Positions 1-11,321 are shown, counted from the stretch's first letter. The stretch: DNA of 64,000 nt from Lepidurus packardi (GCA_023053545.1 JAKZAN010000185.1:1-64000), one strand, 5' to 3'. A program made the numbers and translations. The notes: generated by a model from the letters alone, not told the origin.

Positions 1-52
1 CCCCAACCCCAACCCCAACCCCAACCCCAACCCCAACCCCAACCCCAACCCC
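1..52. repeat. Telomere, (CCCCAA)8 CCCC
   Basis: Eight perfect CCCCAA units followed by CCCC, then unique sequence. C4A2/G4T2 is the telomere of oligohymenophorean ciliates such as Tetrahymena and Paramecium; spirotrichs use C4A4. The C-rich strand reads 5' to 3' into the chromosome, as expected at a left end, so the window starts at a real chromosome end. The full telomere may be longer than the part assembled. Confidence 0.97.
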
Positions 53-127
53 AGATTTGTCATTTTTGTTATCCCATATAGGAGTATATTTATTACCAAT
101 TTAATTTTCAAATTTTTGTTAGTCGGT

Positions 128-595
128 ATGGCTGACTATTGTGGTAGTTCCAAACCCAATCTCTCGTAACTAGACGAGCTTGAACGGGAGCTTCTGATGG
201 CATCATAAGATCTTTCGCGAGAAATGCAGTGTTTGCAGTCGTCTAAGATCTAATAATAAATTCGCAACTACGAATCTAGTCTCCGCAAGGAGTTCGAGAT
301 ATAACTAAGTGCTGAGTACTAGAAGCTTGATCTAGAGTTTCACGCACGTCGATAGTCTATCAAAACACAATATCAGTAAAGGCTATCGAAAATTCAGAAA
401 GCCAAAGAAGATGGGCTGAAGCAGATCGAAACATACAATATGCTGAAGCAGGACTTGTGCAGCCAGCGGGAAGAGGCCCAGAGGTTATCCGAGGAAAGCG
501 TAGGCAGACTGAAAGAGCAGAAGGACAAATACATAGGATAGTGGAAGAGGAAGGCAAGTGAGTTCATAAAGAAGTCGGCAGTAAATATCGGTTGA
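128..595 (+). CDS. Short coiled-coil protein next to the telomere, 155 aa
   Basis: Single open frame from ATG 128 to TGA 593-595 when TAA/TAG are read as Glu; it contains about a dozen such codons, including a run of three TAA at 251-259. The product is highly charged (Glu, Lys, Arg, Leu, Gln) with heptad-like spacing from about residue 20 to the end and no other domain, so it is predicted to be a rod-like alpha-helical protein. I do not recognise a family. It begins 75 bp after the last telomere base and reads away from the telomere, so promoter and 5' UTR must fit in that AT-rich stretch. With TAA/TAG as stops the region would look empty. The clean coiled-coil composition supports real coding. 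Confidence 0.72.
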
Positions 596-718
596 TGCGG
601 CATGATTATATGGGTGGGACAGAGTATCAGGAAGCAGGGTATCCCGAAATATATTATTGTTGAACACTTCTCCTTGCAATTAATCTATTGTATTTTAATT
701 GAGAGTGCACTTATCTCC

Positions 719-2236
719 ATGAAGTCAAACGGAACCAAGAAAGGAACCCCCTTCAACAACAAGAACCAACCAAAGGCCCCCTACAAAAAACTCAAGACCG
801 AACTCCCCGAAGACAATGAACAACCCTCCAACGACAAAGTCCTCGTGTAGCTCAAGAGCTCTACCAAACAGTCCATGGGAACCTTTGAGCTCCCAGTTTC
901 TACCACCCCCAAATAACTAGAGTCTATCCTCAATAGCATCCTCAAGTCCTCAGACCAGAGCCATGAATAAGACACCGAGTTCACGTTCTTCCACGACACC
1001 AAGGAAATCAAGACTCGCCTCGAAATCTTCCTCAAGCTCATCAACTTCGGCAAAAGTGAAGACACATTTGAAATCATCTACCACCCTGTCGCTCAATACA
1101 AGGTCAAGCCAATTACTCGGTCTTCAGCTAGTCTGATGGGCCACACGGAGAGCGTCTTATGTGCAAGTTTCAGTCCCGACTCAAGGACTCTCGCGACAGG
1201 ATCGGGTGATACCACAGTCAGGATCTGGGACCTCAATACTCAGACTCCCTTGCAGGAAATCAAAGGTTCAAACTGGATCATGGTGCTGGCGTGGGCCCCC
1301 AATGCTGAGAAGTTTGCATTTGGAGAACAGAATGGCACGATTAGAGTATATACGCCTTCGAACAACAATACAGTCGTCCTGAAAGGACACAATAAGTGGA
1401 TCATGTCACTTTCCTGGGAACCACTTCATTTGAATGAGTCCTGCAGTCATTTCATCAGCACTTCGAAGGATGCCACTATGAGGATGTGGAATGCTGACAG
1501 CGGGACATGTCTGAGGGCATTCGGCAATCACACTAAATGCGTCACCAAAGCTATCTGGTCTGGCTCAGGCATGATTTACTCCTGCTCAGAAGATCTCACG
1601 ATCAAAGTCTGGAACAGTGGAGGACAGTATAAAGCAGAACTTAAGCCGCACGCGCACTGGGTCAATACCATGGCTCTGTCGACTGACTACGTATTGAGAA
1701 GTGGTTGTTTCGAAAATGAATCCAACTAAGAGAGCCCTAAAGACCCTAAGTAGCAGAAGGCTCGTGCTCTTAAGCTGTACTCTAAGGCTATTAGAGATCA
1801 TCCTGAAAGGCTAGTCACTGGTTCCGATGATCATACCCTTATGCTTTTCGCTCCGCCTAACAAAGAACCCATCTGCAGAATGACTGGACATCAGCAGCCC
1901 GTCAACCATGTGCAGTTTAGTCCTGACGGCAGATACATTATCTCTGCCTCCTTCGATAAATCTCTGAAACTGTGGGATGGATATACGGGAGCATTTATGT
2001 ACAGCTTCCGTGGACATGTCGGCGCAGTGTACCAGGTTGCTTGGTCCTGCGATTCCAGATACCTGTGTTCGGCGAGCAAAGACTCGACGATGAAGGTGTG
2101 GGACATGAAGCTGCGGAAGTTGATGTTCGAACTGCCAGGGCACGCCGACGAGGTGTATGCGATTGATTGGAGTCCAGACGGCGAGAGAGTGGCATCCGGC
2201 GGGAAGGACCGACAAGTGAAGCTGTGGAGACATTGA
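719..2236 (+). CDS. NLE1: Notchless homolog 1 / Rsa4, 60S ribosome assembly WD-repeat protein, 505 aa
   Basis: Intronless. The N-terminal NLE domain (about residues 40-120) is followed by WD repeats running to the C terminus, with repeated GHT/GHADEV and SPDG signatures and terminal KLW. The wording of the repeats (SGDTTVRIWD, HWVNTMALSTDY, SFDKSLKLWDGYTG, GHADEVYAIDWSPDGERVAS) matches the Notchless/Rsa4 family closely. In this family the NLE domain binds the MIDAS domain of the AAA ATPase Rea1/Midasin and helps release assembly factors from pre-60S particles in nucleolus and nucleoplasm. In-frame TAG at 848-850 and several TAA/TAG codons in the N-terminal third and in the linker between repeats 4 and 5 are read as Glu. 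I chose the ATG at 719 because the frame upstream has no further ATG and looks non-coding. Length agrees with family members (about 480-520 aa). Confidence 0.93.
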
Positions 2237-2406
2237 AGACACTTTTAAGTTATGGACATTTTATGGAATTGAGTCAATGTTTTGTTTCGGTATTACTCGA
2301 TGAAGATAGTCTACGAGTGTAGCGACTCTTTGAATTGGATGCGATAGGGTAGATTAATTTGATTGTCAATTGTATCGATATAACTCGTCCTACCACTCCC
2401 AGACCT

Positions 2407-3578
2407 ATGGATTTCTTCTCGGGCATCAAACAGAACTACGAGCTTCTTTGGAAAGCCATCATCCGTCCTCCCCGTGCCGAATATGAAGTCACTGATCTCG
2501 GTAATGCTCTCTCGAAAACTCTAACTATTCCATTCATTTTAACTTCGCATCACGACAATCAGGTTCTACTAAAATCAGAGTCCAGAGCAAGAAAGTTAAG
2601 CGTACTGATATCGTACTCACTAACAAGCGAGGATTGAAACTGCAGTGTAGTCATTGGGAACCTTACGTCCGACCACAGGAAGTTTTACCCTGCGTCCTCT
2701 ATCTGCATGGAAATAGTAGCTGCAGACTCGAAAGGTAACGATATAATAAAGACACTTCTTCGCTCCATTCCGCATCGCTTAGCATCAAATGTCTGTCGAG
2801 TCTGCTACCTAATAACATAACTCTATTCGCCTTGGACTTTGCTGGCTGTGGGCTGTCTGAAGGCTAGTATATCTCTCTAGGATACTATGAAAGGCAAGAC
2901 GTTCAGGTAGTCGTAGATTATCTGCGTGGTCTCAACACAGTTTCAACTATAGGGCTGTGGGGCCGGTCGATGGGAGCTGTGACTGCGCTGATGTACGCAG
3001 ACTCTGACCCGTCAATAGCAGGACTAGTGCTGGACTCTCCCTTTTCTAACATGTAAATACTGGCAAAAGAATTGGCAGCAAAGCATTCAAAAATTCCGTC
3101 TCTGATGGTCTCAGGAGCTATCAAGATGATTGCGTCCACAATCAAGTAGAAGAATAATTTTGAGCTGGAACATCTAGACCCGCTCGGCAATCATGTCTCC
3201 AAAGCATTCATTCCTGCTTTTTTCATCGCAGGCAAGTCTGATGACTTCATAGTTCCCGAGCATACCGAAAAACTCCATAAAGCTTATGCGGGTGACAAAA
3301 AGATTCTGATGGTCGAGGGTGACCATAACTCTAACAGGCCGCAATACGCCCTAGATTCGATCTCAATCTTTTTCTACAACACTCTTCAGGTCTAGGCGTT
3401 AGTAAAGAATGTGCCGACGATGGAGGAAATCGAGAAAGACAACAAAGGAGTTGGGAGTTTGACAGACGTGCTGAGCAAACTGTCAATAAAGCAGGCTGAG
3501 AAATACGAGTATGCGGACAACGACGAAGAGCTGGAACGCGCGCTAAGGATGTCCCTGTAAGAGACAGGCAAGAAATGA
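2407..3578 (+). CDS. Alpha/beta hydrolase with a C-terminal UIM-like helix, 353 aa
   Basis: Exons 2407-2500, 2563-2734 and 2783-3578; introns of 62 and 48 nt, placed by GT/AG ends and by the protein family. The fold shows LYLHGNSS (oxyanion loop), DFAGCGLSEG, the nucleophile elbow GRSMG at about residue 150, then an Asp in GKSDDF and the His of GDHN near residue 270, so the Ser-Asp-His triad is complete. It belongs to the serine aminopeptidase/monoglyceride-lipase-like group that is common and expanded in ciliates; the substrate cannot be read from sequence. The last 30 residues carry EELERALRMSLEE, which fits the ubiquitin-interacting motif pattern with central Ala and Ser. The 48-nt intron is a multiple of three and holds no in-frame TGA, so retention would give an insertion rather than a stop. 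Confidence 0.86.
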
Positions 3579-3763
3579 GATGGATATTTGAGTTGGTGGA
3601 TTTAGAGTAAAAGCTACTAACAGTACTAAGAATAGATTTAAATATATTGAAGGGTCTGGGTTTATATTGGTAAAAGACATAAAAACTCTGAACGGAAATT
3701 GAAAGAGGCATCCTATACTCCCATAATTCAAAAATAATACTTATCCCACGCCCACACTACCCC

Positions 3764-5144
3764 ATGAGGAACGACAAGAAAGACAAGGAGAAGGAAGTTC
3801 CCAAGGTCAATATCCCCAAGGGACGTACTCTCTACGAAGTAGGAGGTATCTCCCCCGCCCATTACTCTCTCTACCCATCCATCACCCCCAGGAACCCCCT
3901 TCATCGTCGACGACAAGTATGAAGTTATCAAGCAGATAGGCGCTGGTGCGTACGGAGTGGTCGCCTCGGCTCTCAATAAGCACACCAATAAGAAAATTGC
4001 GATTAAAAAAGTACCTGACTATGCCTTGATTGTTGCTAGGTGATCAACGCCTTCGAAGATGTGATCGACGCAAAACGCATCCTGCGAGAAATAAAGCTTC
4101 TCAGTAATCCATACCATCCTAAACTTTGTCTCGTGATGCCTAGAATTCCTTAACCACGAAAATATCATCCAGCTCGTCGATATTCAGCGCCCTGAATCTA
4201 AAACTGGCTATAACGATATCTACATCGTCACAGACCTCATGGAAACCGATTTGCACAGAGTCATCTACTCCAAACAAGTACCCACCAACTTACTAAACCC
4301 TCCTTTGCATCTTCCCACCCCCAACAGGATTTATCAGAAGATCATATCCAATATTTTGTCTACCAGATCCTCAGGGGCCTCCTCTATATGCACTCAGCCA
4401 ATATCATCCACCGAGATCTGAAGCCTTCGAACTTACTGCTTAACAAGTCATGTGACCTCAAAATTTGTGACCTCGGGCTGGCCAGAGGTTATGAGGATGA
4501 GGAAGAGGAAAAAACAGAATATGTGGTCACCCGTTGGTATAGAGCGCCGGAAGTTATTCTGAATGCCAGTGAATATAGTAAAGCAATCGACATCTGGTCT
4601 GTGGGGTGTATTCTGGCTGAGCTGCTGGGCAGGACTCCTTTGTTTCCAGGAGAAGATTTCTTAGATCAAGTCCAGAGAATCATCTCAGTCCTCGGCACTC
4701 CTTCCAGCGAAGATCTGAAGTACATAGGAAACGAAAATGCACTCAAATACATCAAAGGGCTCCCCAAAAGGTCTAGGCAGTCGTGGGATAAACTGTTCCC
4801 GAACTTCAGGCCCCAAACCTATGATTTGCTCAACAAAATGCTGACCTTCAACCCTGACAAACGCTACACTGTCGAAGAGTGTCTAGGTAAGCAACCCAAC
4901 ATCACGATTTACAAACTAAATATGCGCAGCTCACCCTTACTTCGATGGATTGCATAGCCCCGACGAGTAGCCAGTTTCGGACATTGTGTTCGATTGGGTT
5001 TGGGACGACTTTAAGCCGACAAGGGAAATCTTGCAGACTATGATCTACGAGGAATCGATGGCGTATGCTGAGAAAAACCCAGTGGGAGGGGCAAATTATG
5101 GGCTATCGAAAGACCCGGTGAATAAATACAAGTACAAGAACTGA
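3764..5144 (+). CDS. ERK-type MAP kinase (TEY), 390 aa
   Basis: Exons 3764-3845, 3892-4010, 4040-4103, 4144-4277, 4328-4886 and 4930-5144; introns 46, 29, 40, 50 and 43 nt. Complete kinase: GAGAYGVV glycine loop, AIKK with catalytic Lys, HRDLKPSN (about residue 161), DLGLAR in place of DFGLAR, activation loop TEY (about residue 196) followed by the MAPK-specific [10 protein letters not shown], then the MAP kinase insert and a C-terminal lobe ending in DWVWDDF. The TEY triad and the TRWYRAPE segment make it a MAP kinase activated by dual phosphorylation by a MAPKK. Length is normal for ERK. An in-frame TAG near the C terminus falls in a DExPV segment that is acidic in homologs. The Leu in place of Phe in DFG (DLG) is also seen in some MAP kinases and need not reduce activity. 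Confidence 0.93.
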
Positions 5145-5304
5145 AGGAAGCAAGGGGAGATTTCTGTTGTTCTGATGATGAGGGAAGGAGCATGCTCCGA
5201 TTGATGGGTTTGCTGCATATTTTGGGAATTCTGCACTCCTCGGATTATTTTACATTCACCCATTACACTAGTTCTTATACTAAATTTAGGCATCTATTTA
5301 TTCT

Positions 5305-6465
5305 ATGCACATCGACCAGGAAAAGGATCATCTCACTCAGATCAACGACCTCATCGCCAAATCAGGCAGCAATCTCAAGTACACCATCTCCTCCCCTCAA
5401 TATTCAGCTGCGTAGTCTGGAGGACCTCAAGAAGATGGCAATCGACTTTGACCGCGAAAAAAAATAGCTGCTCTTCAGGAAAACTCAGGCCGAAGACCAA
5501 GTCTCCAGGCTCAAAGACCAGCTCAACAAGGTAACGAGCCTCTAAATCAGCTGTCCATTATTTATTGGTTCGTGTAGCAAGTGATGCAAACCAAAGAGCT
5601 AAAAAACTAAACTACGGCCTGCAAAAATCAAATCAATTCCCTCAACCTCAATATCGCAGAACTAAACAGACACATAGACCAACAAGCACATTTGTTACAA
5701 CAAAAGGACATAGAGCTCAGAGATTCGGTAAGTAAAATCGGGATGGCTGAATCAAGGAAACAAGTCATGGAGGAAGAACTGAAAGGCGCAAACAGGATGT
5801 ACAGCGAAGCTCTGCGAGATGTGACGGAGTGCAAGGCTCTCCTCGAAAAATCTCAGAACATGAATCATTCTCTACAGGCCGAAATATTCAAGATCAGGCA
5901 AGAGTCAGAGGGGAATACTGCCAAATAAGAGTCAATCCAGAACAAACTCAAAGAGGCGCAAAACATTATAGCCGCCAAAGAAGTCGAGCTGCTTACTTCT
6001 GTACGCATGCAGACCTCGTTGCAGAACGAAATGGAGGATAAACTCGAGCAAATCAACAAGCTCACCAAAGAACTAGACTAGTATAGGTCTCAGGAGGACA
6101 AAGTCTCGAGGATAGCCGAAGAAAACTATCGCATGAGGAAGGATATGGACGAGATGCAGTAGAAATACCGCAACTCTATCCTAAAGGATGAATACTACAA
6201 AGAAAACATGGTGAAGCTGGAGAAGAGGAACGCGGATCTAGACCAGAGGTTGGAGCGAAAGGAGAGACTTACGGAGAAACTGTTCGAGAGTCTGGAGGTC
6301 GAAGTGAAGAATAAATTTGATGTAACATTTGCAATATACAAGAGCGAGCTGGAGTTCTACAAGAAGGAGTATTACGGGTACCGTAACTTCGTGATGCAGC
6401 TGCGGGAGTTTGCGAAGGGCGGGCAACTCGAGTCATGGATGAACAACGTATTCCCAGAACAGTGA
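5305..6465 (+). CDS. Long coiled-coil protein, 358 aa
   Basis: Exons 5305-5378, 5416-5530 and 5578-6465 (introns 37 and 47 nt, both frame-shifting, so well supported). Apart from the first 25 residues the whole protein is predicted coiled coil: long runs of Glu/Lys/Leu/Gln with heptad spacing, ending in a more mixed, aromatic segment (FYKKEYYGYRNFVMQLREFA) that may be a small terminal head. TAA/TAG codons near 5600, 5927, 6080 and 6160 all fall at polar heptad positions. I do not recognise the family; basal body, axonemal or Golgin-like roles are all compatible. It converges on the complex I gene with only 71 bp between the two stops. Confidence 0.8.
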
Positions 6466-6536
6466 TATTGATATTGGAATGGTTTGTAGGTCGGATTCAA
6501 GATTAAGGTTCAGTTAATACATGGATCTATCAGACT

Positions 6537-8851
6537 TCAGTTGCCGAATTTCTTGAAGTTCACGAACTTGAAGGGGTTGAACGAGGTCGAACACTTAGCC
6601 ATCACCACACTGGCTCGAGAAATAGCGTCCGTCATGTAATAGTTCTTTATCGGGTTAATGCGGTTTTTTAATTGATAAAATGGGTTACATCTATGAGATC
6701 CTCCAAAGGGGTATTAGAAATTTCACCCTTGGCGCTCGAAGAATTCTTGCTTGCGATCTTTCCGAACACTGACTCCTCGATGTGGCCGTACTTTGTCAAG
6801 TGAGGAGCCACAGTCGAGAGTCTTGCCCGCAACTCTTCGATGCTGTTATAAGGCAGAGTCACTCCCAACTCTTCGGAAAGAGCTCGAAGGACGGCCCAAT
6901 CTTCACGGGCATGGCCGGGGGGCTGTACAATCTTGGATGCCATCTGCACACGACCCTCGGTGTTGACGAAGGTGCCAGACTTCTCAGTATAGGCGGCGCT
7001 AGGCAGAATCACATCAGCATATTGTGCTCCAACATCACCGTGCGTACCCTATATTCAATCGTTTATTTTGTATTTCATGATTGTTTACGATGTAGATGAC
7101 AAAAGCATCCTTGGGGATATCCTCAGAAGTAATGTCGTTATCACAGCCCAGAAGGAAAATCACCTTGGGGTTCTGTGCTACCTTGCTCAAGTCCAGGCCG
7201 AGTTCGAGGGCATTCACTTGACCTTGGCTGCGGTGCAAGACGTTGAAACCGTTCCATCCATTGGTGCTGTTGATAACGTTGTGAGAAAGTGCCAACTTAT
7301 GGGTTTCAGCCAAAATCTGGGCTCCGTCATTTCTTGTGAGAGCATCTCTACCGATGATGATCATAGGAGCTTTGGCAGATTTGAACTCTGCAGAGAAACC
7401 ATGGGAACCATTGGCAACTTCAGAAACAATGGATGCGCTAGTTCCCAGGTGGTTAAATGAGTAAGTCAGATCAGAAGAAGCACCAATGACAGACACGCGG
7501 GTGCCTTTTCTGGCAGCCTTGAGGATACGTGCGTTGAGAAGAGGAGCCTCAGTACGGGGGTTGACGCCGATGAGGAGAATATGGTCGGTGTCTTCGATGC
7601 CCTGGATGCGGGAGTTGAAAAGATAGTTTGATCTGAAGCTTGGGTCAAGGGGAAGGGTCGCATTCTTTCTGAACTCATAATTGAAGCAATCGAATCTATT
7701 CAAAAGATCCTTAAGAGCGAGGATACTCTCAACATCAGCGAACTCACCAATGCCTGCAGCCATTTGATGGCCTTCCACAAATTCTAGTTTGTTGCTGATG
7801 TAGGCCAATGCCTCATCCCAAGTCTGCTCGTAGAAATCTTCACCCTTTCTAGTCAGTGGCCTGAGAAGTCTTTGTCTCTTAAGACCATCAAAGGCATGCC
7901 TAGACTTGTCGCTAAGCCATTCTTCGTTGATTTCCTCATTTACAGCGGGGAAAACTCTCATCACGACGTTGTCCTTGTAGTCGACAATGACGTTGCTGCC
8001 CAAGCTGTCCATGATATCGATTGATCGTTTATTAAGAAGTTCATAGGGTCTGACAGTGTAAGCATAGGGGCCATGGTTGAGGGCACCAACAGGGCAAACA
8101 TCAGCAAGGTTGGAACTGACTTCGGAGTAAAGCATTTTTTCGACGTAAGTTCCGATCTCAGTGGTTCTTCCTCTGCCAGTGGTTCCGAGGTCATTGAAGC
8201 CCCCAATTTATTATGCGAATCTGACGCATCTGGTGCAGTGGACTAAATAGATATAGTATTGTTGGGTGGATTAGAGGTCATTAGTTACTGCATCTGTTCA
8301 TGTGAGTCACGACTAAAGGCCCGAAGTTCTTGTCCTAAACTGATCGCTTGAATTCGTGGTGTCTCGAAGCCCGGAAGCCGTAGAAGTGGGAGTTATCCTG
8401 CAGATCGCACTCACCACCTTGGTCACAAATGGGGCAGTCGAGGGGATGATTGATCAGAATAAACTCCATCACAGCGCCACGAGCGAGTCGCGCAGTCTCA
8501 GAATTAGTGTAGACTCTCATGGCAGGTGCTACCTGCGAACAGCAAGACGCAACGGGCTTTGGGGACTTAGCGACTTCGACGAGGCACATACGACAGTTGC
8601 CTGCAATTTTTAGTCTTTCGTGGTAGCAGAACCTTGGGATGACGACTCCGTTCTCCTTGGCTGCTTGGTAGATAGTGAGATTAGGTTCGACCTTGGAAGA
8701 TTTGAGGATAGATTGGGACTGAGGAAGGAGTGGTTACCTGGACGGGAACGTCATTGATGAACATCTCAATCTTTTTGACGGGAGTGCTGAAAGGGGCAGC
8801 TGAAGGCGTAAGGAGTGACTTGAGGGCCTTCTTGGCGACAGCAGAAATCAT
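6537..8851 (-). CDS. NDUFS1: NADH:ubiquinone oxidoreductase 75 kDa subunit (complex I, NuoG-type), 712 aa
   Basis: Minus-strand exons 8738-8851, 8289-8691, 7089-8242, 6689-7048 and 6537-6644; introns 46, 46, 40 and 44 nt. Order: short mitochondrial presequence, 2Fe-2S domain ([20 protein letters not shown]), His-Cys 4Fe-4S site ([19 protein letters not shown]), second 4Fe-4S site ([11 protein letters not shown] ... ICPVGAL-type DVCPVGAL), then the molybdopterin-oxidoreductase-like domain ([42 protein letters not shown]) and the C-terminal [11 protein letters not shown]. It carries the N-module iron-sulfur chain of complex I in the mitochondrial matrix arm. TAG at 8335-8337 is the Glu of the conserved VEDKN segment; TAA at 8208-8210 is the Glu of RFAxEI. 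All cluster ligands are present and the length is normal. Confidence 0.96.
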
Positions 8852-9379
8852 GGCTAGGTTATAAAATGTACAGGAATGAGTTATGTATTATACTTATCTG
8901 GGCGATTGTGTGCTGGAGAGTTGAGTCAAAAGACTCACACTTTATATAACTAAGACTTGAATCTTTCTCTCGCAAGTCATCTTTGTATATTCTATAAAAT
9001 TGTTTGCCAACAGCTGAGTCACAGCTTCATGCAGGAGTCATCTCTTCTCAGCCAGCCCGTATTTCCTGCACCGAACAGTACCACGACAATCTCCACCAAG
9101 AACAACACTATGCTATGAATAACGTTGCATTCTTACAGCTCGCTATCTTTCTCCACCATTCTCCGATAGTCACGAATGATCCTACGAATACTGACAGCAC
9201 CCACAAACATAACCAGCATGCATATTCAATATCTCCGAAAACCACCCAAAGTGCAGCTAGTCTTCCTCAAAAGCTACTCCATGCTTTGTCTGCATGCGTC
9301 AACTTACCACTTTCCACCTATTATGCAGTTTACAGTTGGGTAGATCTAGTCGAGATGGTTGGGTTTCCAAGCTCTGCCA
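8852..9379. other. Upstream region of the complex I gene, no supported gene
   Basis: AT-rich near 8852-9000, where the promoter of the minus-strand complex I gene must lie, then mixed-composition sequence. A plus-strand frame of about 130 codons around 9004-9420 exists, but with only TGA as stop such frames arise by chance and its composition is not protein-like. No RNA gene or repeat seen. Confidence 0.6.
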
Positions 9380-9660
9380 CAACTATGGCTTACCTTTCTA
9401 TCACAATGCTAACAGAGTAGTGATGGCTTCTGACGCAAACCCATTCGATCGAGCCATGACACCAGTAATCTATATTCGTTTTCTAAGAGAGCCTTTTGGA
9501 AGTAGGTACAGTGGCCAGGATGGTAAATGATTAGGCAACTTTGAATAACGCATGTCAGATTTCGCATATGAAGATGAACATTTTGTATTTGGGATATATG
9601 CAAATCTTATATTTTAGATGGTTGCTGGCGCAAACACATCAAACACATGGGATGGGGTGT
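9380..9660 (-). pseudogene. Decayed relic of the neighbouring RBR/IBR gene
   Basis: On the minus strand, 9496-9540 aligns without gaps to 10386-10430 inside the intact RBR-like gene at 31 of 45 bases. The translated core keeps Y-H-x-G-x-C-T-Y-F-Q from the IBR domain of that gene, and weaker similarity extends on both sides (for example around 9583-9625, matching the segment near 10510-10545). The frame around it does not keep the Cys/His pattern and has no plausible start or continuation, so I read it as a broken tandem copy 890 bp from the parent position. A very divergent live paralog is possible but less likely. The similarity was judged by eye. Confidence 0.5.
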
Positions 9661-9836
9661 CTGCCGACAGCGTTGTTTATTTAATTTCATTGTACTCAGC
9701 TAAGCATCGACGGGATTCACCCTCCCCCCATATAGCATTTCCAAGACATTGCCACTTTTCGCCCGGAATAATTAGCCAAATGATCGATATGTAATGAACA
9801 TGAGTCGTCCATGAATCCGAAATATCAACTTCTAGC

Positions 9837-11162
9837 TCACCAACCCATTATCTTGCTCAGGGTATCGCAGTACCACTCCACGCAGCAGTATTCACATGAC
9901 TATGCCAGCATATTGATGAAGAACGCAAAAATGCTCACCACCATTATCATTGGCAGAAACAGACACAATAGCCCCATCTGATAACCCTACAGCTACTTGC
10001 AGGCTTCGATCGTCAGGTAGAAGGGACCTATCACTACCGAAATCACCATCAACACCACTAGCACTCCCAGCACGTTCAGTAGAACCACGATCATCCCTAA
10101 CAGTGCCCATAGGATTCCGCAAGGGATTCTTATGATGTCTACGCAGCAGTTTCCGAAGTAGACACAGCACGAATCACCGTCATCTTCCTGGGAGTTGGCA
10201 GCCGCGGGAGCCGCTGCTTTCCAGCGACATGGGTCATTTTTGTAGTCCTCGCCACAATCTTCGCAAATATTATTATTGCAGTCCTGACAATGAAGCCAAG
10301 CCTTCCTTCGAGGATGGACTCTTTCAACCATTTTCTTGCACGCCTGACATAACCGATATTTAAAGTCATTTTAGAGTAAGTCCACCTGAAAGTAGGTGCA
10401 AGGCCCAGAATGATAGTGGTTCAGACAACTCCTACAGAAACGCGTCTCGCATGTTGGACAGCAAGGCAAAGCATCCTCCATGCTCACCAAGCCTGTGTCG
10501 CAACTCATATTTGTGCAGATTCTCATTTTCTGTAGATTGCTGACAGGCCCCGTGGAAGCCAGCTGGTCACCTTTTTTTTGGAGTTCTTTCGGCATCCCTT
10601 TGTAAAACTCAGTAACTACACAAATCACCTGCCCGCATTCCAGCTGCGGACAGGTCATTGGCTCGTAGTTGTTGAGATTGTACGTGAGGTAGCCTCGAGC
10701 ACAGGTTGCACACGCTCTGTGAGTGCAGCGGTCTCCGGTCAGATTGAAGAGTAGCTTTAAGGATATCTCCAAGTCACAGATGCAACAGTTTCCGAGCTTA
10801 CTCTTCTTGACTGCTTAAGCCTTAATGAAGTCACCTACCACAGACATGATTTCCTTTTTGTTTTTGTTCTTCTGTTGTGGAACAGGGTCCATGGAAATAG
10901 GGGAGGGTTAAGGGGTTTAATTAGGCACCTCAACCAGTAGAGATTTTTTTGGCTTACCAACTGGAGGGAGATTTTCTTGTTTGAGGCTGGAAGTCCTCCT
11001 GGCGGTTTTAAGTTTCTGGAGGAGGACTTCTTGGGCTTTGATTCTGCGCGCCTCGGAAAGGTCGAGGGGCCTGACGGGAGATTGGGGACGGTGCTCATCG
11101 TCAGATTAGTCGTGCTGAGGCTTGTAGTCGGAGTTGATGCGAATAGTTGTAACTTCAATCAT
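9837..11162 (-). CDS. RBR-like (RING/IBR) zinc-binding membrane protein, 441 aa
   Basis: One open frame from ATG 11162 to TGA 9837-9839. After a polar, disordered-looking N-terminal 110 residues, a first Cys cluster (NCCICDLEISL ... CTHRACATCARGY ... MTCPQLECGQVI) looks like RING1, then an IBR-type cluster (ICTNMSCD ... CCPTCETRFCRSCLNHYHSGPC), then a third Cys cluster (LCQACKKMV ... LHCQDCNNNICEDCGEDY) in the RING2 place. The C terminus has two or three hydrophobic segments (residues about 340-430) rich in Val/Leu/Ile. The arrangement resembles membrane-anchored RBR E3 ligases such as the RNF144/RNF19 group, in which a RING2 Cys accepts ubiquitin. RING spacing is not fully canonical, so E3 activity is inferred. 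A GT...AG segment of 33 nt at 10929-10961 is in frame and reads well as protein, so I left it in the CDS. Confidence 0.78.
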
Positions 11163-11321
11163 GTTTGGTACTTGATCTTGGAATAAACTCTACGATTGGT
11201 CGATAGGATTTTAATAGGTTAAAGTAATCTGACTCCTATGCTTCTTTTTGCATCATCGTTCCCATAGTCCATGCGCTAATGTTTCAAATAACTCTCGCTT
11301 CCATCTACAATATCAATTCAA

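Noticed and set aside
9004..9420. Plus-strand protein gene of about 139 aa
   Set aside because: Starts from a non-ATG codon, composition is not protein-like, and it overlaps the relic of the RBR gene on the other strand. With one stop codon, frames this long are common by chance.
10929..10961. A 29- or 33-nt intron in the RBR-like gene
   Set aside because: The 29-nt version shifts frame and forces a different, less protein-like start; the sequence reads through in frame as a normal polar linker, so the gene is better modelled without an intron.
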